This document shows positions 58,760 through 64,000 of a stretch of 64,000 nucleotides of DNA, in pieces. Under the pieces are notes generated by a model. That model made no database searches. It saw only the letters and a program-made list of their open reading frames with translations, and had not been told where the DNA came from. The first letter of the stretch is position 1. Every line of letters begins with the position of its first letter. The translations under genes and the position numbers were made by a program. This DNA is from Dryocosmus kuriphilus (taxonomy: Eukaryota; Arthropoda; Insecta; Hymenoptera; Cynipidae). The DNA is taken from the NCBI GenBank assembly GCA_038277395.1, contig CM076189.1:236407918-236471917 (forward strand), written 5' to 3'.

Positions 58760-59580
58760 AAGCTAAGAAATCTTCCCGAAGTAATGCCAGGATCTACTGA
58801 ATAGTGCAAGGAGCACTTGGAAAAAAGCAACTAAATCCAAGAAAACCCTCGTCAAAGGAACGGCGCTTCCCAAAAAAACGCCGGACCTGGCACAGAAAGA
58901 TGTGTATAACTTTATTATTTTTAAATCAAAAAAAAAAAAAAAAAATATGCCTTGAGCTATCACTTAGCTCTATTGAATCGTGAAAGAAACACCTGGAAAA
59001 AAATAACCGTCTCCAAGAAAATCTTTGTGAGCATGACGGAGCGCTTTTTTGGAAAATTGTATGTGGGTTACTAAAAGCTTTATAACTTCTGTGTTTTTGA
59101 CTTTTTCTTTAAGGTAGGAAAGTATCTTCGAGTTTTCTGTGCACTGTTAACCGTGGAAGAAAAATCTATAAAAAAGAAACCATTTCTGAGAAATCCTTCA
59201 TGAAAGGGGAGAAAATCTGTAAATAAAAAATTTACTCTAAACACAAAAAGCTGTATAAGTTGTTCAAATTTAATTTTTTTTAAAAAGGAAAGTAATTTCG
59301 AGTAGTTCTGGAGTTCTATTAAAACGTGAAATGAACATTCTGAAAGAAGAAGCCACTTACGAGGCAACCCTTATGAAAGGGTTGCCCCTAAAAACGGCGG
59401 ATCTGAGATACAAAACAGCGTATAATTTCATCATATTTTGTCAAAATAAAAAAAAAGGAAATATTATTTCTAGTCCTCATCGGGCGCTAGTGAAAATAGG
59501 CAACGATTTCAGAGAAAAAAATTATCAAAAATCGATTCCTAGGATGAAGTTCAGAAAAACACCTACTTCCAAATCGAATT
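58760..59580 (+). repeat. Degenerate ~170-bp tandem array
   Basis: The phrase GTATAAC/AGTT followed by an A/T-rich stretch, AAGGAAAGTA-like words, a GTGCA..AG block and GAAA..ATTCT..AAGAA recurs at about 58905, 59082, 59247 and 59418 (spacings 165-177). Poly-A of 18 bases lies at about 58927. Copies are well diverged. Confidence 0.55.
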
Positions 59581-59779
59581 CGACCATACTCTACTACAAG
59601 AACATGATTTAGGTCAAACCAAATAGTTTTAGCCAATAAAAAAAATTTCAGAAATTCGGCACTTACATACCTATGCACTGTCACCCTTCAATAATAATTT
59701 TGTTTGAATACTTATCTGTTTTTTTTTTAGTAAATGAAATGCTATTAGAATCGATGTTTGCACAGGTTGAATACTTCAG

Positions 59780-59782
<3 letters not shown>

Positions 59783-59862
<80 letters not shown>
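59783..59862 (+). repeat. (TA)n microsatellite, 80 bp
   Basis: About 40 TA units. Frames of alternating Tyr and Ile across it are artefacts. The next 600 bases to 60470 hold nothing I recognise. Confidence 0.95.
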
Positions 59863-59864
<2 letters not shown>

Positions 59865-60474
59865 AAGAAACACAAAAAGAATATAAAATAGTATACTTAA
59901 TTCTTGATGTAAAAAATCTGAAAACAGAAATAATCAAATATTTGCCCAAACGTCTACAGAAGGCTCCTAAGCAAAGATTGATCGTCTTTTAGGCGAGTCT
60001 AGCGAAGAGGTAATATAAATATAGAAATAAAGGCGTTAGGCTTTGACTCGTCAACACAACCATGTTACATACAGATGATGTGATTCCTTATGCCCGACTT
60101 TCCTCAGCTCTTTCGTCATTTTTCCGCTTAGTTGATGTACAATTCCATTACTACAAAACAAATTGCATTCTTTTCGTTGAGTTTGTAATGTAATAAAACG
60201 CAGCTTTGAAGTAATTTTAGTTATTCAGAGTTATATAATTGTATCCACATTCCCCATTACTCAGACTATTTACACTAATTAAGTTAGTAAGTACGTAGTT
60301 GACTTTGTGATACTTTCCACTTGGGATGAGTGCTAGAGAGATTGATCAGCAAGCTGATTTGAAACGGTATTGTGAGGTAAATATGTATGTTGTTTAAATA
60401 ATTATTATGCAACTCGCAGATTGATCTCAAATCTCGTAAACATTCGATCCTTACCCTTATGACAGAATTTCTTG

Positions 60475-60530
60475 AATCCTTCGGTAGCTTAACGAGGCAG
60501 TGGTTCGGATTCCACCTTAAGCTGTATGCT
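60475..60530 (+). repeat. tRNA-like (SINE head) fragment
   Basis: TCGGTAGCTTAACGAGGCAG followed by TGGTTCGGATTCCACC resembles a tRNA-type box A and box B (GGTTCGANTCC) with short spacing. No cloverleaf is complete. Confidence 0.35.
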
Positions 60531-60602
60531 GTAACCCAGTCCGTGGATTGTGGGGTAAAAACCATGATTTACCCAATATTATAATTAGGTTTTCTACTCT
60601 CA

Positions 60603-60692
60603 TCAGATCACTTGATTGCATTACAAAAACGCGTCCGTGGCTGATGATATATAAACCGGGACAGACCCGTATGGAATATTGTAATCCACCAT
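60603..60692 (-). repeat. Dispersed repeat, copy 2
   Basis: Inverted copy of 1318-1407, sharing the CATCAGATCACTTGATTGCA stretch. Confidence 0.6.
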
Positions 60693-60867
60693 ATATGTAA
60701 ATATAATTAAAGCCTATTTCCGATTTATCTCATCTCCTGTGAGACGCGGTAGCAATTGAGCCACCACGGCAGAGCAGTGAAATTTTCGGAACATGTATTT
60801 GCAGGATCTCAATTTCTTAAGATACATTCTTAGTTTAGATGTTCAAGTTTTTTGTCCAGTAGATAAT

Positions 60868-61322
60868 TTCTTTAGTTTCTTCGGTTTTAGATTATATAAA
60901 CACGATTAAGTCTTATTTCCAATTTTTCTTATGTTATTAATTTGTATATCAGAGGAGTCCAGATAAGCATGATTTTACTTTATCTTAAATTATGATAATT
61001 TCGCGATTTTTAAAAAACATGGCGTACACAAGTTCTAAAAATCCACCGTGAACCAAGTTTGAATGGGCAAATTTCTCATTTCCCATGAGACGCATTACCA
61101 ATTGAGCCGCCACGGCACAAATGCCGTTTCAAAGCCCGTTCACGGTGGATATATTAGAACGTGTGTATGACGCGTTTTTTAAAAAGCGCGAAACTATCAT
61201 GAGTTAAGATAAATTAGAATTCTGCTTATCTGAACTCCTTTGATATAAAAATTAGTAACATAAAAAAATCGGAAATAGGCCTTAATCGTATTTATATCAT
61301 CTAAACCCGAAGAAACTTTGAC
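60868..61322. mobile_element. Foldback element with tRNA-like centre
   Basis: Arms of about 200 bases are inverted copies (GTTTCTTCGG, GATAAGCATGATTTTACTTT and ATCCACCGTGAAC-type blocks). The central loop at 61060-61130, read on the minus strand, gives GTGCCGTGGCGGCTCAATTG then GTAATGCG, which resembles a tRNA box A. A further related half-copy, with CCTGTGAGACGCGGTAGC, lies at 60690-60785. No coding content. Confidence 0.7.
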
Positions 61323-64000
61323 ATATTGGGCTGTAACCATCTTATAAGTCAGAGATAAAAATGAGTTTCGTCATTTTTTTCTCCATAATAGTGCTGAGTC
61401 AGACTTTGAATGACACTTTATTATTCTGCTTTTCATCTGAATACTTTCAGAGCCTATGATATCTTTCAAGGTACAAGAATGAATGTCCCAGTTTGATCTG
61501 ACCTCTCTGCCACCTGAGAAATATCTTTTCAAACGTCCACTTGATCCGTTTCGCTTCCTCACTTCTCACTGCTTTAGCATTCAGCTTTCTACTCCGTTTG
61601 CTAAAATCGAAAAGGATACATCCCATCGTTTTATTTATATTCCTGTTCCTGGGATATATTCACCATTGTATAAGAATCGAACAATAAATTCTAGGCTAAA
61701 ATAAGTAAAAAAGTTGACTTTCAAATACGTATGTTGCGTGTAAAATAAATCGTACTGGTAAGCTCTCTATATTGTGCCAAGTGATCGCTGGAGTGGAATA
61801 TATATAAAATATTATTCAATATTCTAATTTGGTAAGATAAAAGTTCCCTTTCTGTAAACAATTAAATTTTGCCGGCATATTTAATGAACTTTACAGAAAT
61901 TTGTTCAGGTATTTTTTTCATTCTGAGCAAAGAATTCCAAACAAAAAATTGAGGATATCCAAAAAGTAAGGAAACGTTTAAGAAATTTAATTTGCAAAAT
62001 TTTGAAAAGTAATATAATTTTAAAAATAGGTATTTTAAACTATGTGGAAAGATTTTTATAATTGAAGCCTGCTTTTAACAATTGGAGATGATTTGACAAA
62101 CTTTTAAAGGAATTTTTAGAAACTCTGATGGAAATTAATTTGTTCAATAAAATAAAACGAACTGCAGCAAAGTACGCGTCAGAAAAACTGTATGTAGTTA
62201 CTTAAGGATTTTTTTTACATTTTTCTACGTCCATTGTTTTTTCCGTGTGCATAAATAAAACATCTTTTAAAAAGTTATTCTTGGAATTATAATTTTTGGG
62301 ATATTAGAATCAACAATATAATCACTCACCCCTTTTGGATTATATTTTTAATTTTTGCATTTTTTACAAATCGAACTTTGTTTGCCACATTTTACGAAAC
62401 TAATTAAAAATATCCAGTTATCAAAATGATTTTCCAGAATATAGGCAATTGTGAGATTTCAGCATTGAATTATCTTATTTTCGAAACACTTTCTAATATT
62501 TTACAGCAAGCAGGCCTCTACAGTTTATTTTGTAGGTTCATTATTAACAGTTGTGTCGAAAGCTTTGTACAATAATTGATGATTGAACGAGGTCGAAACC
62601 TCATTACTTTCTGCAAACCATGTAACGTTCAAATTTCGTGGATAATCTAATGACACGCCAATATGTCAGATACTAAATCAGCTAACTGTACACGAATAAT
62701 TTCGAATACTCGAAAATACTAGAACATACATTATATACTTATTATAGTGAGTAAAAAGAACAAAATATTTAAAATTGAAAATGACAATGTGCAGAAAAGT
62801 CGTGTATTAGGAATCCAAAAATGTATAATTAATTTGGAAATAATAAAAAAACAAGATAATTTTTTCTGGGTGTTATGAACAAATTGAAAAATAATGTGTC
62901 AAACTTTCCTGTTTATTAATTTTTCATTTGAGTCTCATGATTTATGATAAAAAGTATTGTTTCTAGTATATTTTCATTAGTAAAAAACTTCCAGATGTAC
63001 ACAACAGTTTCTAGGATCAGCTTAAAAAAAAATTTTTAAATACGAAAATCACTACTTTTAAGTTATACGTATTTACTTTTTTTGATTCCTTATACGTATC
63101 AAATTTCTTTCTTTCGTATTTTTAGCAGCAAAAATATCTCAAGTAATGGAAAAATATATCCTTGTCATTTCTAAAGGGTATACAAATTTTCTGTTGCCCA
63201 TCCTAAGATTTAGACGTATTCCTAATTAAACTTACACGTTTTCTATTAAATTTTGTATTTAAATAAGTCTGCAACGAGTAGTCTTAAAAATTAAAATTAA
63301 GGATTTAAACGAGTAGTCTTTGCAACGAGTAGCCTTAAAAATTAAAATGAAGGATTTAAATAATCCTGCCTCTGTATTCGGTACTTTTGTAACTTTATAA
63401 GGTAACTATTTTGAAGCTGAAGCGAAGATTCCCCATTTTCGAAAAATTTACTGGATTTTTGTATCTGCTTTTGAAAGTAATTTAATGAATTTTTAAATGT
63501 AAAGTTTTTTAAAAAATCACAAAGAACTGATAGCATAATTCATTTAACTGTACAAACAAAGTTCTACTTGGACAATATTTTGCATCATAGATGTTTTTGT
63601 GAGATAAGTACAGCATGTATCGACTGAGATTTTACAATTTGTATTTCACTGTAAAACATACCCTGATTGCTGCACTACAATGTTACTACTCACTTTATTG
63701 TCAACTAAATTCACCATGAGGTGAAATAAATGGTCATCCCCATGCAGTGACGTGCGGTTTATTATCAAGCTGATGTTAAGGTGCTTTCGACATACGTACA
63801 TATGGATATAAATGACACGAAATGCTGATGTTCCATGGAAAATTCGCCTGCATGAGAGCCGCAAAACTCAATTACACGCGTGACACTATTGCTGATAATT
63901 AACCAGATTTGTAATTTTAAGCTCGTAATTTATTTGTTCAATCGATCATTTTTTAATGTTCAGTTTAATTATTTTTTGTTACACATTCACGATTTCAGCT
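61323..64000. other. AT-rich DNA to window end
   Basis: No supported gene. One short tandem duplication lies at 63268-63360 (CAACGAGTAGTCTTAAAAAT and GAAGGATTTAAA-like unit). The remainder is AT-rich. Confidence 0.5.

Noticed and set aside
59681..59891. ORFs with long Tyr-Ile runs on both strands
   Set aside because: They are translations of the (TA)n microsatellite.

Overview
This window looks like AT-rich intergenic nuclear DNA of an insect. The transposon mix (mariner, Merlin, pogo-like, hAT, Penelope, BEL/Pao, Gypsy) and the diffuse TTGAAAATTCAAC-type repeat make a hymenopteran my best guess, but that is inference. I found no intact host gene, no rRNA or tRNA gene and no CRISPR array. 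Almost every recognisable reading frame is a broken transposon gene, and most of the remaining structure is inverted repeat, tandem repeat or microsatellite. Layout, 0-20 kb: a foldback element (410-1236) carries a hammerhead ribozyme motif in each arm. A long-TIR element (2010-4952) holds a broken tyrosine-recombinase-like ORF. Then come a MITE (5101-5305), a 173-bp tandem duplication (5851-6182), and foldbacks at 6320-7597, 8300-8733 and 9551-9805. A dispersed repeat with a small ORF follows (10160-11050), then about 5.4 kb of nearly featureless AT-rich DNA, a 5S-rRNA-like fragment (16808-16880), and an inverted-repeat element (16920-19615) holding a nested giant hairpin and a ~163-bp tandem array. 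Layout, 20-41 kb: a Merlin transposon (21910-24902) has a recognisable but frameshifted DDE transposase, and a 75-78 bp minisatellite family occurs inside it and again at 26265-27090. Penelope fragments, a decayed copy of a repeat ORF I recall from other insects (28600-29109), a BEL/Pao pol remnant (29290-29960) and a long Gypsy remnant on the minus strand (about 30606-37721) follow. One mariner is inserted inside the Gypsy reverse transcriptase and a second just beyond its primer binding site. An unidentified GC-rich repeat and a MITE with a perfect 9-bp target duplication end this part. Layout, 41-64 kb: a hAT remnant abuts a foldback element. Two Penelope-like copies lie head to tail with a third mariner between them in (TA)n. 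A pogo-like transposon is nested in a 3.7 kb long-TIR element. Degenerate tandem arrays, a second copy of the ORF-bearing repeat in the opposite orientation (56700-57970), an 80-bp (TA)n tract and a foldback with a tRNA-like centre (60868-61322) complete the window. Working together: the transposases are all broken here, so any movement would depend on intact copies elsewhere. The dominant theme is nested insertion and palindrome formation: about a dozen long inverted repeats in 64 kb could form hairpins as DNA or as RNA. The most interesting items are the hammerhead motifs in a foldback, a tyrosine-recombinase fragment inside a TIR element, the shared minisatellite family and the two copies of a small conserved ORF.
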